Assembly: GCF_019039055.1 (NCBI RefSeq)
Contig: NZ_JAHOPB010000001.1
Coordinates: 3,012,001-3,076,000, forward strand
Length of the DNA: 64,000 nt
DNA from: Reyranella humidisoli
GTDB lineage: Bacteria > Pseudomonadota > Alphaproteobacteria > Reyranellales > Reyranellaceae
Reading direction: 5' to 3'
The notes under the pieces were generated by a model. The model searched no databases and was not told the DNA's origin. It worked only from the letters and a program-made list of their open reading frames with translations. The position numbers and the translations under genes were made by a program. Shown here one piece after another: positions 27,779 to 37,258 of this stretch (position 1 is the stretch's first letter; each line of letters opens with the position of its first letter).

Positions 27779-27896
27779 GTCATCTCGACCGGAGCGCGCA
27801 GCGCGGAGCGGAGAGATCTTTTTTCCACGATTAGCCGGCTTTTGGTGGAGCGAAGGTCTCTCCACTCCGCACCTTCGGTACTCCGGTCGAGACGAC
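27779..27896. repeat. Long inverted repeat, family C
   Basis: The left arm 27779-27819 and right arm 27855-27896 are imperfect inverted copies sharing the core TCTCGACCGGAG and the outer GGAGAGA. A T-run (ATCTTTTTT, 27817-27824) sits just inside, so the left arm plus T-run could end transcription of the Bug-type gene. The element fills the gap before the MFS gene and differs in sequence from families A and B. Confidence 0.75.
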
Positions 27897-27962
27897 GTTG
27901 CTCGATAGCTTGCCAATAATTAACCAGAAAGTTAAATATAGACCTCCTCAAGGAGGATCGCG

Positions 27963-29174
27963 ATGGAACGGTCTTACGGCTGGGTGATCGTCGGCGCCGG
28001 TGCGCTGATGGGTTGCGTCGCCATCGGCGCATTGTTTTCGCTGGCGGTCTTCCTGCAGCCGATGTCGGAGGCGACCGGCTGGTCGCGCACCGGCATTTCG
28101 AGCGCCATGACGCTCGACTTCCTGGCAATGGGCGTCGCAGCCTTCGGCTGGGGCGCGCTCAGCGACAGGTTCGGCCCGCGCATCGTCGTCCTGTCGGGCA
28201 CCCTCCTGCTGGGGCTTGGTCTCGCGCTCGCCAGCCGGGCCACCAGCCTGCTCGAATTCCAGCTCATCTACGGCATCGTGGTCGGTGTCGCCGCGGGCGC
28301 GGTTTTCGCGCCGATGATCGCCACCGTCACCGGCTGGTTCGACAGGCATCGCAGCCTTGCCGTCTCGCTGGTGTCGGCCGGCATGGGCGTGGCGCCCATG
28401 ACCATCTCGCCCTTTGCGCAGTGGCTGATCTCCGCTCACGACTGGCGGACCGCGATGTTGACCATCGCCATCGGTGCCTGGGGGCTGCTGGTCCCGGCGG
28501 CCCTGCTGGTCCGCCGCCCGCCGGAGGTCACGGCCGCGTCGCCCGGAATGCCTGCGGAAGGTGGGGAGGGAATGAAAGTGGGGCAGGCGCTGCGCTCGCC
28601 GCAGTTCATCGTCCTGTCGCTCACTTTCTTCTGCTGCTGCGCGGCCCATTCCGGCCCGATCTTCCACACGGTGAGCTATGCGCTCGCCTGCGGCCTGCCT
28701 GCCATGACGGCGGTGACGATCTACAGCGTCGAGGGACTGGCGGGGCTGGGCGGCCGCATCCTGTTCGGCCTGCTGGGCGACCGGTACGGCGCGCGCAGGA
28801 TCGTCGTCATCGGGTTGATGGTCCAGGCAATCGGGGCGGGCAGCTACTACTTCACGCGCGACGCCGGTGAGTTCTATGCCGTCGCGATCCTGTTCGGCAT
28901 GGCCTATGGCGGCGTCATGCCCCTCTATGCGGTGATCGCTCGCGAATATTTTCCCCTACGGATCATGGGCACGGTGTTCGGCGGCGCGGCGATGATCTCC
29001 AGCCTCGGCATGGCGCTGGGCCCGGCCGTCGGCGGCTGGATCTTCGATACCTTCCACGGATACGGCTATCTCTACATCGCGTCCTTCGGCATCGGCCTCG
29101 CGGCAGTGGCCATGGCGCTGGCTTTCCCGCCGCTTCCGTCGTCGCAACGCGGCATGGAGGTCCAGCCGGCATAA
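27963..29174 (+). CDS. MFS transporter, oxalate/formate or monocarboxylate type
   Basis: A 403-residue, 12-helix MFS carrier. Helix 1 YGWVIVGAGALMGCVAIGAL, the loop GWGALSDRFGPRIVVLSG and the central loop (about 190-210, acidic EGGEGMKVG) resemble the monocarboxylate/oxalate:formate antiporter branch. A strong AAGGAGG lies seven bases before the ATG. The preceding 50 bases are AT-rich (around 27905-27945) and probably hold a promoter, but I cannot fix the hexamers. Substrate unknown. Confidence 0.85.
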   Translation: MERSYGWVIVGAGALMGCVAIGALFSLAVFLQPMSEATGWSRTGISSAMTLDFLAMGVAAFGWGALSDRFGPRIVVLSGTLLLGLGLALASRATSLLEFQLIYGIVVGVAAGAVFAPMIATVTGWFDRHRSLAVSLVSAGMGVAPMTISPFAQWLISAHDWRTAMLTIAIGAWGLLVPAALLVRRPPEVTAASPGMPAEGGEGMKVGQALRSPQFIVLSLTFFCCCAAHSGPIFHTVSYALACGLPAMTAVTIYSVEGLAGLGGRILFGLLGDRYGARRIVVIGLMVQAIGAGSYYFTRDAGEFYAVAILFGMAYGGVMPLYAVIAREYFPLRIMGTVFGGAAMISSLGMALGPAVGGWIFDTFHGYGYLYIASFGIGLAAVAMALAFPPLPSSQRGMEVQPA

Positions 29175-29244
29175 AATCTGCGCAGGCAGCGCAACGCCGG
29201 GGCCGCTCTCCGAGTTGATCGGAAAACGCAACCCGGAGATTTCG

Positions 29245-29529
29245 ATGAAAGTGGCTCTGTCTGCCCTTCTGGTCGTCGCTGTCGCTAGCGGCGTCGCCTA
29301 CGCCCAGCCGCAGCGCTTCAATTCCGACTTCAGCACCATGCAGGAGTCCGGTCCGCCGGTCGCCGGCGGCAACGGCACGACGGTCGGTCCGAATTGGAAA
29401 AACCAGGCGACGTCGCCAATGCCCAGCTCCCAGGAAATCAGCGAGCTGCCGCGCTACCCGATCACGGAAGAGCCGATCTGGGTAAAGCCGATGCCGACCC
29501 GAAAACTGCCGCCGCGCGCCCAGCAATAG
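29245..29529 (+). CDS. Small secreted protein, function unknown
   Basis: A 94-residue protein with a signal peptide (MKVALSALLVVAVASGVAYA) and a Pro/Gln-rich, otherwise featureless mature chain of about 74 residues ending KLPPRAQQ. No Cys in the mature part and no recognised domain. The ATG at 29245 has CCCGGAG upstream; ten more codons are open before it but lack a site. It ends three bases before the end of the converging cysteine desulfhydrase gene. Confidence 0.65.
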   Translation: MKVALSALLVVAVASGVAYAQPQRFNSDFSTMQESGPPVAGGNGTTVGPNWKNQATSPMPSSQEISELPRYPITEEPIWVKPMPTRKLPPRAQQ

Positions 29530-29531
29530 GG

Positions 29532-30638
29532 CTAGATGATCGCTTCGCCGTCCTTGAGGAAAGCTTCGAGGGCCTGCTCGTGCGGCGCGAGGTCTAGCCC
29601 CTGCGCGGCAATCCACTCGTCGTTGTAATAGGTGTGGCCGTAGCGCTCGCCGCTGTCGCAGATAAGCGACACCAGCGAGCCCTTGCGGCCCTCCGCCTTC
29701 ATGCGCGATGTGAGGATGCACAGCGCCACGAAGTTGGTCCCGGAGGAGCCGCCGACCTTCCGTCCGAGCAAACGCGACAGGACCCGCATGCCGGCCAGCG
29801 ACTGCGCGTCAGGCACACGCATCATGCGATCGATCATGTTGGGCATGAACGAGGGCTCGACCCTCGGTCGGCCGATCCCTTCGATGCGGGAGCCGCGATC
29901 GCAGGTCGCTTGCATGTTGCCTTTCGAGAAAGCCTCGAAGAAAGCCGAGAACTCCGGATCGGCCACGCACAGACGCGTCGCGTGGCGCATGTAGCGAATG
30001 TAGCGGCCGAGCGTCGCTGTCGTGCCCCCGGTGCCGGCGCTCATCACGATCCAGGTCGGCACGGGATTGGGCTCGCGACTCATCTGCTCGAAAATCGATT
30101 CGGCGATGTTGTTGTTGCCGCGCCAGTCGGTCGCCCGCTCGGCGTAGGTGAACTGATCGACGTAGACGCCCTTCAGTTCGGTGGCGAGCTTCTCGGCGGC
30201 GGCATAGATGCCGCTTCCGTCGGCGATGAGATGGCAGATGCCGTGCCGCCGTTCGATCTCGGCGATCTTCTCCGGCGAGGTCGAGGCCGACATCACGGCA
30301 TGGAAGGGAAGGCCGAGCAGTCGCGCGAAATAGGCTTCGGAAATGGCCGTCGAGCCCGACGAGGCTTCGACGATCGGCGTGTCGTGCCGGATGCGCCCGT
30401 TGCAGATGCCGTAGAGGAACAGCGAGCGCGCCAGCCGGTGCTTGAGGCTACCGGTCGGATGGGTCGATTCGTCCTTGAGATAGACGTCGATCCCGTCGAG
30501 CACCGGCAGGTCGAGGCGCAGCAGGTGGGTATCGGCCGAGCGGCGCTGGTCGTTGCGGATCAGCTCCAGCGCGTGGCGGGACCATTCGGCATCGTTGTGA
30601 CGAGCCACCGCCTCGTCGAGAAGCTGCAGGTGCGTCAT
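29532..30638 (-). CDS. PLP-dependent cysteine desulfhydrase Cds1-like
   Basis: A 368-residue fold type II PLP enzyme of the cysteine synthase superfamily. PLP lysine K66 lies in [21 protein letters not shown] binds the substrate carboxylate and [14 protein letters not shown] binds the phosphate. The signature [13 protein letters not shown] and [14 protein letters not shown] match, as I recall, mycobacterial Cds1, which degrades L-cysteine to sulfide, pyruvate and ammonia. The tail [16 protein letters not shown] is also typical. It follows the acetamidase/formamidase gene by 31 bases; sulfide and ammonia release could be physiologically linked. Confidence 0.82.
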   Translation of the reverse strand: MTHLQLLDEAVARHNDAEWSRHALELIRNDQRRSADTHLLRLDLPVLDGIDVYLKDESTHPTGSLKHRLARSLFLYGICNGRIRHDTPIVEASSGSTAISEAYFARLLGLPFHAVMSASTSPEKIAEIERRHGICHLIADGSGIYAAAEKLATELKGVYVDQFTYAERATDWRGNNNIAESIFEQMSREPNPVPTWIVMSAGTGGTTATLGRYIRYMRHATRLCVADPEFSAFFEAFSKGNMQATCDRGSRIEGIGRPRVEPSFMPNMIDRMMRVPDAQSLAGMRVLSRLLGRKVGGSSGTNFVALCILTSRMKAEGRKGSLVSLICDSGERYGHTYYNDEWIAAQGLDLAPHEQALEAFLKDGEAII

Positions 30639-30669
30639 GGTCCGCTCGTCCGGTTCCCGGTTCTTTTCG

Positions 30670-31608
30670 TCAGCCGCCGATGATCTTCTTCTCGATCATG
30701 CAGTGGATGCCCTTGTTGCCGTCGACCGTCTGCGTGACGTGCAGATCGGCCTGCAGGCTGCAGAGCATGTACGCGTCCTCGGGCTTGAGGCCGGTCTTGG
30801 CGGTGATCAGCCGAATCATGTCGCGCAGCGCTTCCTTGGCGGCGTCGTCGAGATCCTGGTCGAAGCCGTGGGTGATCCAGTGCGTCGCCGTCTCGGCGCG
30901 CGGATTGTTGAGCTTCATGCCCTTGTGAAGGGTGAACTTGAAGGTGCCGCTCAGGCTTGTCTCCAGCGCCGTCAGGTTGACCTCGCCGTCGCCCTGCACG
31001 CCGTGGCCGTCTCCCGTCGAGAACAGGCCGCCGTCGGCGAAGACGGGGAAATAGACGGTCGTACCCACGCGGAAGTGCTTGTTGTCGATGTTGCCGCCGA
31101 AGGCGCGCGGCTCGACCGAGCTGCACTGGCCCCATTCCGGCGGCGGGGCGACGCCCATGATGCCGAAAAAGGGCTTGAGCTCGATCTCGGTGCCCCACGG
31201 CATGGTGCAGATGCCGCGGTTGGAATCGATCGGAATGTGGGTGAGGCGGAAGAAGGGAAAGTCCTCGGGCAAGGTGCCCATCAGCGGCCGCTGGACGTTC
31301 CAGCCCCAGTTGGTGCGGAACTTGATGTCGAGCACCTCGACCGCGAGCACGTCGCCGCGCTCGGCGCCCTCGACATGGACCGGGCCGGTCAGGATGTGAC
31401 GGCCGATATGCGGCTTCAGCTTGGCCAGGATCTCACGGTGCTCGGGCAGGACGTTGAAGGGCTCGCCCGGCAGGATCTCGGCGGCGCCGGAGACGCAGTG
31501 GATGGTGGCCGTGTCGCCCGACTTGATGCGAAGCTGCGGCGGAAGCTGGCTGTCGAAGTAGCCCCAGTGGCAGGTCTCGGGTGAAGAATGCAGCTCGTGG
31601 TTGGCCAT
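30670..31608 (-). CDS. Acetamidase/formamidase family protein
   Basis: A 312-residue protein of the FmdA_AmdA family, which hydrolyses formamide, acetamide or other short amides to ammonia and acid. The family blocks are [20 protein letters not shown], the [11 protein letters not shown] region, [20 protein letters not shown] and [20 protein letters not shown], followed by [15 protein letters not shown]. The start MANHELHSS at 31608 has TGAGGA upstream. It is first in a two-gene leftward unit with the Cds1-like enzyme. Confidence 0.88.
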   Translation of the reverse strand: MANHELHSSPETCHWGYFDSQLPPQLRIKSGDTATIHCVSGAAEILPGEPFNVLPEHREILAKLKPHIGRHILTGPVHVEGAERGDVLAVEVLDIKFRTNWGWNVQRPLMGTLPEDFPFFRLTHIPIDSNRGICTMPWGTEIELKPFFGIMGVAPPPEWGQCSSVEPRAFGGNIDNKHFRVGTTVYFPVFADGGLFSTGDGHGVQGDGEVNLTALETSLSGTFKFTLHKGMKLNNPRAETATHWITHGFDQDLDDAAKEALRDMIRLITAKTGLKPEDAYMLCSLQADLHVTQTVDGNKGIHCMIEKKIIGG

Positions 31609-31689
31609 TTCGATCCTCAACTGTAGTGTCCTGCGCCCGAAGCACATACCGTGCCCGGGGAATCATCTCAAATCGGGTCAGAATCTTCC

Positions 31690-32550
31690 GTGAACTACCG
31701 CCATGGTTATCACGCCGGCAATTTTGCCGACCTGCTGAAGCATACCGCGCTCTGCGAACTGCTGCGTCTGCTGACGGCCAAGGACAAGAAGCTCCTCGTA
31801 CTCGATACCCATGCCGGTGCCGGCGGCTACGATCTTGCCGGGTCGCAGGCGCGCCGAACGGGCGAAGCGGAGGCGGGCATCGTGCGGCTGATGGCTGAGC
31901 CCAGGGCCGGCATGCCGGGCGCGGTCGCGCGCTATCTGGCGGCGGTCCAGGCCTACGATCGCAAGTTCGGCCCGGCCGGTGGAGCGCTGCAGCGCTATCC
32001 CGGATCCCCGCGCCTGGTGCGCGCGGCGCTGCGGCCGGGCGACCGGTTCATCGCCTGCGAAAGGCACCCCGAGGAGGCGCTGAAGCTCAAGCGCGAATTC
32101 GCAGGCGACCGTGCGGTCGAGGTACGCCAGGCCGACGGCTACCACGCGGTGAAGGAATTGCTGCCGCCGGCAGAGCGCCGCGCGCTTGTGCTGATCGATC
32201 CGCCCTTCGAGGCCAACGACGAGTTCGAGGTGCTGACTCGCGCCGTGCGGCACGGGCTGCGCCGCTTCGCGACCGGCTGTTATGCGGTCTGGTACCCGGT
32301 CAAGGACGAGGCGCCGGTGGCGACGTTCATCGATTCGCTGGCCGGGGTGAAATACCTCAACATGGAACTCGACCTGGGGCCGAGCACGCCGGAAGGCAAG
32401 CTCGCGATCTGCGGGCTGGTCGTGATCAATCCGCCGTGGAAGTTCGAAGAGGCGATGCGCGAGGCCCTGCCATGGATCGCCGCGCACCTTGGCGACGGCG
32501 TCAGCGCGAGCTTCTCCACGTCGCCGCCAAACGCGCCGGCTCAGGCGTGA
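31690..32550 (+). CDS. rlmJ: 23S rRNA (adenine2030-N6)-methyltransferase RlmJ
   Basis: A 286-residue SAM-dependent methyltransferase that modifies A2030 of 23S rRNA. It begins with the RlmJ hallmark MNYRHGYHAGNFADLLKH, followed by the SAM-binding LDTHAGAGGYDL and the catalytic motif IV LIDPPFE. The initiator is GTG at 31690, chosen because the family starts exactly here; no strong Shine-Dalgarno sequence precedes it, so initiation may be weak. It diverges from the amidase gene. Confidence 0.93.
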   Translation: MNYRHGYHAGNFADLLKHTALCELLRLLTAKDKKLLVLDTHAGAGGYDLAGSQARRTGEAEAGIVRLMAEPRAGMPGAVARYLAAVQAYDRKFGPAGGALQRYPGSPRLVRAALRPGDRFIACERHPEEALKLKREFAGDRAVEVRQADGYHAVKELLPPAERRALVLIDPPFEANDEFEVLTRAVRHGLRRFATGCYAVWYPVKDEAPVATFIDSLAGVKYLNMELDLGPSTPEGKLAICGLVVINPPWKFEEAMREALPWIAAHLGDGVSASFSTSPPNAPAQA

Positions 32551-32575
32551 GCGGCGTGACGAACAGCAAGGAAGC

Positions 32576-33397
32576 TTACTTCTTTTTCATCTTCTTATCG
32601 GCCGCCTCGGGACGCCAGCCCCAGGCCTCGTAGGCGGCTTCGGCGATCCTCGGATCGAGCGCGCGATCCTCGAGCGTCACACCGTCGCCCAGCGCATCGG
32701 CCACGATCCGCAAACCCGCCAGCCGGGCATGCATCTTGTCGTCGCTGGCGACGAGGTGCCAGGGCGCATGCTCGGTGTCGGTCTTCTGCAACACGTCCTG
32801 GTAGGCATCGAGATACTGCTCGCGCTTGGCGATGTTGCGGAAATCCTCGAGGCCGATCTTGTAGTGTTTGCTGGGCTTGCTCAGACGCTCGATCATGCGT
32901 CGCTTCTGCTCCTCGGCACTCACATGCACGAGCAGCTTCACAATTCGCGCCCCGTCGTCGGTGAGCTGGCGCTCGAACTCGTTGATCTCGCGGTAGGCAC
33001 GCTTCCACGCGGACCGGTCGCAGAAGCCCTCGATGCGCTCGACCAGCACGCGGCCATACCAGGTCCGGTCGAAGATCGCCCAGTTGCCGGGGGCCGGCAG
33101 TCGGTTCCAGAAGCGCCAGAGATAGTGCCGGCCCTGTTCCTCGGGAGTCGGTGCGCTGATCCGATGCACCTGCACCGATTTGGGTTCCAGCCCGGCCACC
33201 AGGCGTTCGATCAGACCGCCCTTGCCGGCGGCATCCCAGCCGTCGATGCAGATCACCACGCGTCCACCCGTGCGCAAGTGGTGGATATGGAGGTCGAGCA
33301 GCCGCTGCTGCAGGTCCTTGAGCTGTTGTTCGTAGCTGTCCTTGTCGATTGGACCGTCGATCATCTCGATCTTGTCCAGGCGCGGCCATTTGCCCAT
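32576..33397 (-). CDS. Polyphosphate kinase 2 family protein
   Basis: A 273-residue PPK2 enzyme, which transfers phosphate between polyphosphate and nucleoside phosphates. Walker A is GWDAAGKGG (53-61), D110 in IFDRTWYGRVLVERIEGF is the Walker B/lid Asp and Arg region, and WHLVASDDKMHARL is the family C-terminal block. Size and motifs fit a single-domain PPK2; which class (nucleoside mono- or diphosphate acceptor) cannot be settled by eye. The C-terminus is lysine-rich (KKMKKK). It diverges from the Mla-like operon. Confidence 0.9.
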   Translation of the reverse strand: MGKWPRLDKIEMIDGPIDKDSYEQQLKDLQQRLLDLHIHHLRTGGRVVICIDGWDAAGKGGLIERLVAGLEPKSVQVHRISAPTPEEQGRHYLWRFWNRLPAPGNWAIFDRTWYGRVLVERIEGFCDRSAWKRAYREINEFERQLTDDGARIVKLLVHVSAEEQKRRMIERLSKPSKHYKIGLEDFRNIAKREQYLDAYQDVLQKTDTEHAPWHLVASDDKMHARLAGLRIVADALGDGVTLEDRALDPRIAEAAYEAWGWRPEAADKKMKKK

Positions 33398-33454
33398 CGA
33401 ATCCTCCGGTCGTGATCGTGACAGCGGGGCGGCGGCGAGGCAATCGCTCGGAGA

Positions 33455-33483
33455 TTGACAGCGCTAACCTACGCGACGACTAA
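33455..33483 (+). promoter_or_regulatory. Candidate promoter of the Mla-like operon
   Basis: A consensus TTGACA (33455-33460) lies 17 bases before GACTAA (33478-33483), a poor -10. Transcription would begin at about 33490, only a few bases before the ATG at 33493, and no Shine-Dalgarno sequence precedes that ATG. The mRNA might therefore be leaderless. Confidence 0.5.
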
Positions 33484-33492
33484 TCAAGTCGG

Positions 33493-34617
33493 ATGGCCGA
33501 AGCGGAACCCACAATTCGTTACACGGAGCGCGCGGGCAGGCCCGTCGTCGAGGTCGGCGGGACGTGGACCGTCTTCAGCGTGCGCGGCATCCGTGAAAAA
33601 GCCGGGAAGGCGCTGAAGGCCGCCGGAGCCGTGGAGAAGGGCAAGCGCACCGTCGACGCGACCGGGCTCGAACGGGTGGACACCGCCGGCGCGCTGGAAA
33701 TCCTGGAACTGGCCGGCGGAGAGGCCGAGGTCGAGACCAAGAACGACGAACAGGCTGCGCTCTTCAAGATCGTTCGCGAAAACATGTGCGAGCCCCACCC
33801 CGCTCATAATGTCAACGGGCTGGTGCATTGGCTGGACGAGATCGGCCGCAGCTCGATCGACTTCTACAAGCAGGTCATCAATCTCTGCGCCTTCTTCGGC
33901 GAGATCCTGGTCGTGGTCATCGAGGCTATCCTGCAGCCCAAGCGGTTCCGGCCCAATGCCGTGATCCAGCAGATGTACGAGGTCTGGATCCGGGCTCTGG
34001 TGATCGTGGGCGTGCTCTGCTTCCTGATCGGTGTCGTGATCGCCTACCAGGGCGTCCAGCAGCTCCGCCAATTCGGCGCGGAGACCTTCACCGTCGAGGC
34101 GGTTGGCATCGGCATGTTCCGCGAACTTGGCCCGCTGCTCACCGCCATCATCGTCGCCGGCCGTTCGGGCAGCGCCTTCACCGCCCAGATCGGCACGATG
34201 CAGGTCAACCAGGAGGTCGATGCAATGCGCACCATCGGCCTCAACCCGATCGAATGGCTGGTCCTGCCGCGCATCACCGCGCTGCTGATTTCGATGCCGC
34301 TGCTGGCCTTCTGGGGCGACATGGCGGGACTGCTGGGTGGCGCGGTCGCCTGTACCGTCTATCTCGACTTCACCTTCGTGCAGTTCTTCGACCGGCTGCG
34401 CGACACGGTCGGCGCTTGGCACTTCTATACCGGCATGATCAAGGCGCCAGTGTTCGGCATCGTCATCGCCGTCATCGGCTGCTTCGAGGGTCTGCAGGTG
34501 AGGGGCAGTGCCGAAAGCGTCGGTCAGCTCACGACAAAGGCGGTGGTCGAATCGATCTTCTGCGTGATCGTGCTCGACGCGGTCTTCTCGATCATCTTCC
34601 TGCTCGCGGGCGTGTGA
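33493..34617 (+). CDS. MlaE-family lipid ABC transporter permease with N-terminal STAS domain
   Basis: A 374-residue protein combining a STAS domain (about residues 10-100, with [18 protein letters not shown]) and an MlaE permease (about 120-374). The permease shows the family loop [35 protein letters not shown]. In E. coli the STAS partner MlaB is separate; the fusion is common in alphaproteobacteria. It moves phospholipids between membranes with the ATPase, MCE protein and lipoprotein encoded next. The stop overlaps the ATPase start (TGATG). Confidence 0.92.
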   Translation: [374 protein letters not shown]

Positions 34618-35468
34618 TGGCCGAAGCGGGCCTGGCCAGCACCGAGGATTTGCCGCCGAAAGCGCCTTTGGTCGAGGGCGGGCAGATCAGCGATCATCGC
34701 GACGGGCGAGAAGTCGTGCTGCGCCTGCGCGGGATCCGGACCCAGTTCGGCGACAAGGTGATCCACGACAATCTCGATTTCGACGTATTCCGTGGCGAGA
34801 TTGTAGGCCTTGTCGGCGGTTCCGGCACCGGCAAGTCGGTGCTGCTCCGGACCATCATCGGCTTGAACCGGGCGCGTGAGGGTACGATCGAGATGCTGGG
34901 CGTGGACACCAGTACGCTGCATGGCAAGTCTCAGCGCGAAATGCTGGCCCGCACCGGCGTGCAGTTTCAGGACGGCGCGCTCTTTTCGTCCCTCACCGTC
35001 ACTGAAAACATCATTGTGCCGATCCGCGAGCATGCCGAGCTCGAGGACCAGACTATGCGCGAAATCGCTGCCCTGAAGATTGGCATGGTTGGGCTGCCGG
35101 CAGACACCGGGATGAAGAAGCCTTCGGAACTGTCGGGGGGCATGCGCAAACGTGCCAGCCTGGCGCGGGCGCTGGCGCTCGATCCGGAACTTCTGTTCCT
35201 CGACGAACCCACCGCCGGCCTCGACCCGATCGGCGCGTCGCACTATGACGAGCTCGTGAAAGGCCTGTGCCGCAACCTCGGGCTCACGATCCTGATGGTC
35301 ACGCACGACCTCGACAGCCTCAACGCCATTTGCGACCGGATCGCGGTCCTTCTCGACAAGCGCGTCGTGGTTGGTACCATGGCGGAATTGCTGGAATACG
35401 ATCATCCCTGGGTCCGGGAGTATTTCCACGGACCGCGGGGACGTGCAGCGCGGCAGGAGCATAAGTAA
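34617..35468 (+). CDS. MlaF-family lipid ABC transporter ATPase
   Basis: A 283-residue ATPase. Walker A is GGSGTGKS, the signature LSGGMRKRASLARA and Walker B LLFLDEPTAGLDP, followed by the H-switch MVTHDLDS. The LSGGM-KR form is characteristic of MlaF/Ttg2A. A 35-residue acidic N-terminal extension precedes the ABC domain. Its ATG shares a base with the permease stop. It would power phospholipid (or other lipid) transport across the envelope. Confidence 0.93.
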   Translation: MAEAGLASTEDLPPKAPLVEGGQISDHRDGREVVLRLRGIRTQFGDKVIHDNLDFDVFRGEIVGLVGGSGTGKSVLLRTIIGLNRAREGTIEMLGVDTSTLHGKSQREMLARTGVQFQDGALFSSLTVTENIIVPIREHAELEDQTMREIAALKIGMVGLPADTGMKKPSELSGGMRKRASLARALALDPELLFLDEPTAGLDPIGASHYDELVKGLCRNLGLTILMVTHDLDSLNAICDRIAVLLDKRVVVGTMAELLEYDHPWVREYFHGPRGRAARQEHK

Positions 35469-35474
35469 GCGTCG

Positions 35475-36509
35475 ATGGAAAGAAAATCGCCCTATGTGCT
35501 GATCGGCGCGGCGATGATCCTGTTCGTTGCGGCCGTGGCAGGCTTCGTGATCTGGAAGCTGCGCGCCGGCGATCGCACCTCCTATGCCTATTACGACATT
35601 CTCTTTTCGGGCGACGTGCAGGGTCTGACCAACGATTCGCCGGTGTTCTATCGCGGCCTCCGCGTGGGACGGGTCGCCAACATCCAGCTGACCTCGCGTG
35701 TCGATACCCAGCGCTCGACGGGCCGTGAGCGGCTCACGGAGAAGATCGAGGTCACGGTCGCCGTCGACTGGTCGATCGACATTCGTGACCGGTCCTATGC
35801 GGTGTTCGAAAAGCCGTTCATCGCCGGTGCGCCCTTCATCCAGATCGTCGGCCGCCTCGACGTCGACCAGGTGAAGCCCAAGAAGAAGCTGGGCGACAAG
35901 CCCTATCCCGAGATTCGCGAGGGCGCCTCGTTCCTGCAGGCCACCTCGACCTCGGCGCAGGAACTGCTGACCAAGGCGAGCACGACCGTCGATCGCCTGA
36001 ACGACCTGTTGAGTCCCGACAATATCGGCGCCGTAACCGACTCGCTGAAGAACCTCCAGACGGCGACGAATGCGTTTGCCAAGTCCGATACCGCGATCCA
36101 GGCGACCCTGGCCGAACTGCCGGGCGCCATCGCGGACTTCCGCAAGACGTTCGCCAAGCTGGACAATCTCACCAACTCGTTGACCCTGATCGCCCAGGAA
36201 ATCGGACCGCAGGATGCCGAGACCCGGAAGGCGTTGGCCGGGAAGGACCCGGGCGAGCTTCGCAAGACGCTGAACGAGACAAGGGCGGCGCTGGCCAACA
36301 TCAATTCCGCCGCAGGCCAGCTCAGCAAGCTGGTGACGGACAACAGCCGCCCGATCAAGAACTTCACCGAGACCGGCCTGACCGAATTCTCGCTGGCCCT
36401 CCGGGACCTGCGCCAGCTCACCGCCAACCTCAACGTCATCGCCACACGGTTGGAGCGGGACCCGGCCAATTTCGTGTTCAGCGGCAAGCAGGGATACACG
36501 CCGAAATGA
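35475..36509 (+). CDS. MCE (MlaD-like) domain protein
   Basis: A 344-residue periplasmic protein anchored by one N-terminal helix (about 8-29). The MCE domain (about 38-118: YYDILFSGDVQGLTNDSPVFYRGLRVGRV) forms the hexameric lipid channel in this family, and a long helical C-terminal part (about 150-330, Leu/Ala/Thr-rich) can extend as a tube. Compared with E. coli MlaD (about 180 residues) it is long, nearer to the alphaproteobacterial and PqiB-like forms. It starts six bases after the ATPase stop. Confidence 0.92.
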   Translation: MERKSPYVLIGAAMILFVAAVAGFVIWKLRAGDRTSYAYYDILFSGDVQGLTNDSPVFYRGLRVGRVANIQLTSRVDTQRSTGRERLTEKIEVTVAVDWSIDIRDRSYAVFEKPFIAGAPFIQIVGRLDVDQVKPKKKLGDKPYPEIREGASFLQATSTSAQELLTKASTTVDRLNDLLSPDNIGAVTDSLKNLQTATNAFAKSDTAIQATLAELPGAIADFRKTFAKLDNLTNSLTLIAQEIGPQDAETRKALAGKDPGELRKTLNETRAALANINSAAGQLSKLVTDNSRPIKNFTETGLTEFSLALRDLRQLTANLNVIATRLERDPANFVFSGKQGYTPK

Positions 36510-37243
36510 TCCGTTGCCTGGCCGCCTGCGCTGTCGCCGTCGCGCTCCTGACCGGCTGTTCCTTCGTCAGTGCCGTCGACTCGGCCGGTGAGCCGACCGA
36601 TCTCTATACGATCTCGCCCAAGAGCACCTTCGACGCCGATCTGCCGGCCGTTTACTGGCAGCTCGCGGTCGATGCCCCGGTGGCGGCGGCCAGCCTCAAT
36701 ACCGGCCGCATCGCCATCGCCATGACGCCGACCTCGACGGATTACTACGCCAAGGTGGCGTGGACCGACCGGGCGCCGCTCATGGTGCAGACGCGCATCG
36801 TCGATTCCTTCGAGAACACGCGCAAGATCGTGGCGGTCTCGCGCGAGTCGATCGGCCTGCGTGCCAACTACGTGCTGCAGCCCGACCTGCGCAATTTCGA
36901 GGCGATGTACTTCTACGGCCAGCCGCCGATCGTGAAAGTGCGGATCATCGCCAAGCTGGTGCGCATGCCCGACCGCCAGATCATCGGCGTCGCCTCCTTC
37001 GAGCGCTGCGTGCGGGCGCGTGCCGACAAGGTGCCGAAAGTGGTCGAGGCCTTCGATCAGGCACTGGGCAGCGTCATCAAGCGGCTGGTCTCGTGGACGC
37101 TGAAGACGCCGCCGGCACGCCCGCCGAGCGAGTCGGCGCCTTACGACATCGAGCGCTTTCGCAATCCGGCCAACGCCATCATCGACAGCGAAAATTGCCC
37201 CAGGGGCCAGGACGCCTCGATGGTGCCCTACGCCGACGAGTAG
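36506..37243 (+). CDS. ABC-type transport auxiliary lipoprotein
   Basis: A 245-residue lipoprotein (signal MIRCLAACAVAVALLTGC, lipobox LTGC) of the PqiC / ABC_trans_aux family, beginning with EPTDLYTISPKSTF and continuing ARIAIAMTPTSTDYYAKVAWTDRAP-like blocks. It would sit in the outer membrane and receive the MCE tube. The ATG overlaps the MCE-gene stop (ATGA), so the four genes form one operon. It substitutes for the MlaC/MlaA parts, which are not seen here. Confidence 0.85.
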   Translation: MIRCLAACAVAVALLTGCSFVSAVDSAGEPTDLYTISPKSTFDADLPAVYWQLAVDAPVAAASLNTGRIAIAMTPTSTDYYAKVAWTDRAPLMVQTRIVDSFENTRKIVAVSRESIGLRANYVLQPDLRNFEAMYFYGQPPIVKVRIIAKLVRMPDRQIIGVASFERCVRARADKVPKVVEAFDQALGSVIKRLVSWTLKTPPARPPSESAPYDIERFRNPANAIIDSENCPRGQDASMVPYADE

Positions 37244-37258
37244 GCTGGCGACGCGGCT

